From Falsirhodobacter deserti (lineage in GTDB: Bacteria; Pseudomonadota; Alphaproteobacteria; Rhodobacterales; Rhodobacteraceae), in contig NZ_ML137218.1 in the NCBI RefSeq assembly GCF_004015795.1, positions 1,959,811 through 2,023,810 of the forward strand: 64,000 bases of DNA, given 5' to 3'. Below, one piece after another: positions 63,262 through 64,000 of this stretch (the first letter of the stretch is position 1; each line of letters begins with the position of its first letter). Below the pieces are notes generated by a model that searched no databases, had not been told where the DNA came from, and saw nothing but the letters and a program-made list of their open reading frames with translations. The translations under genes and the position numbers were made by a program.

Positions 63262-64000
63262 TCAGGCTGCGAACTCGTCACGGGCATACCCCTGAAGATA
63301 CAGCAGTGCCGTCAGATCGCCGTGGTTCACGCGCAGGCTGCATTGGGCGGCAACGGCGGGCTTGGCATGCAGGGCCACGCCCATGCCCGCACGGCCAAGC
63401 ATCCCCAGATCGTTTGCCCCGTCGCCCACGGCGATGGCGTCCGCCTCGCCGATGCCCATCTGCGCCGTCACCTCCTCCAACGCGGTGATCTTCGCCGCCC
63501 GCCCCAGAATGGGTTCGGCCACCTGCCCCGTCAGCTTTCCATCTTCGGCCAGCAGCGTGTTGGCGCGGTTTTCGTCAAAACCAAGCGAAGCGGCCACCCG
63601 CTGCGTGAAGTCTGTGAAGCCGCCTGACACCAGAACCGCCCGCGCACCCTGCGCCTTCATCGTGGCGATAAGGGTCGTGCCGCCGGGCATGAAGGTGATC
63701 CGTTCCGCCACGACCTTGTCGATGATGGAGGCGGGCAGATCCTTCAGCAGCCCCACCCGTTCGCGCAGCGCGGCTTCGAAATCCAGTTCGCCGTTCATGG
63801 CGCGGGCGGTGATGGCCGCGACATGCGGGCCCACCCCTGCCTCGGCGGCCAGCTCGTCAATGCATTCCTGCTGGATCATGGTTGAATCCATATCGGCCAG
63901 CAGCAGGCGCTTGCGCCGGTTTTCTGCCGGCGTCACCGCCAGATCGATCCCCAGCGCCTGCATCTTTTCCCAAACATGCCAAAGATCGTCCGGAACCTTC
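63262..64000 (-). CDS. serB: Phosphoserine phosphatase (5' end outside window)
   Basis: HAD-superfamily phosphatase giving L-serine from phosphoserine. The frame stays open to the right edge (codons before the internal Met read KVPDDLWHVWEK), so the gene continues beyond 64000. Visible HAD motif I is LLADMDSTMI, motif II SGGFTDFTQRVA, motif III/IV AVGDGANDLGML. About 246 residues are present; the missing N-terminus would be an ACT-like region of roughly 45 residues. Confidence 0.95.
   Translation of the reverse strand, partial: KVPDDLWHVWEKMQALGIDLAVTPAENRRKRLLLADMDSTMIQQECIDELAAEAGVGPHVAAITARAMNGELDFEAALRERVGLLKDLPASIIDKVVAERITFMPGGTTLIATMKAQGARAVLVSGGFTDFTQRVAASLGFDENRANTLLAEDGKLTGQVAEPILGRAAKITALEEVTAQMGIGEADAIAVGDGANDLGMLGRAGMGVALHAKPAVAAQCSLRVNHGDLTALLYLQGYARDEFAA

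Overview
The window is GC-rich, densely packed alphaproteobacterial chromosome. FlaF/FlbT-type flagellin control, a rpsT-dnaA-dnaN-recF-gyrB block, a ubiB-ubiE/mutM arrangement, a split MnmC and a CtrA-like box all point to Rhodobacterales (Rhodobacter/Paracoccus relatives). I saw no tRNA, rRNA, insertion sequence, prophage or CRISPR array. Most genes are core functions, so the unusual signals are local: a duplication, a nonsense codon, small leader ORFs and RNA structures.

Layout. 1-9.5 kb: ammonium transporter (5' end outside), class I aminotransferase and sulfurtransferase, smpB, dapA, a soluble lytic transglycosylase, an EamA transporter coupled to mnmD, and divergently an FAD oxidoreductase (the two halves of MnmC as separate genes). 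9.5-15 kb: secreted EEP hydrolase, leuCD with a candidate leader peptide, rsfS-rlmH, accA. 15.3-19.2 kb: a three-gene operon dgcN-dgcA-D-amino-acid transaminase facing a tiny secreted protein and an N-formylglutamate amidohydrolase family gene; this looks like a D-glutamate/D-amino-acid utilisation locus. 19.3-27.7 kb: pyk, whose 5' end is duplicated exactly in tandem (256 bp), then rpmI-rplT, pheST, panBC and an L,D-transpeptidase.

27.8-51.5 kb is one flagellar locus: fliF-fliH-fliN-fliP (minus), fliL-orf-motE-like-motA-secreted protein-sltF-like-flhA-fliR-flhB-fliJ-like (plus), flgBC-fliEQ-flgFGAH-fliL2 (minus), fliI (plus), DUF1217-flbT-flaF-flagellin-flgN-like-flgJ (minus), and fliK-flgD (plus). 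It carries most of the export apparatus, MS ring, proximal rod, distal rod, L ring and filament control. It lacks fliG, fliM, motB, flgE, flgI, flgK and flgL, although housekeeping genes bound it on both sides. The fliJ-like gene has an in-frame amber codon.

51.5-64 kb: ubiE-ubiB, divergent mutM, rpsT, then dnaA, dnaN, recF, gyrB and zapE, an acyl-CoA thioesterase, and serB running off the right edge. The dnaA upstream region has strong inverted repeats and three GATTC sites but no consensus DnaA boxes.

Genes overlap pervasively: ATGA/TGATG start-stop junctions within operons and 4-nt stop-stop overlaps between several convergent pairs.
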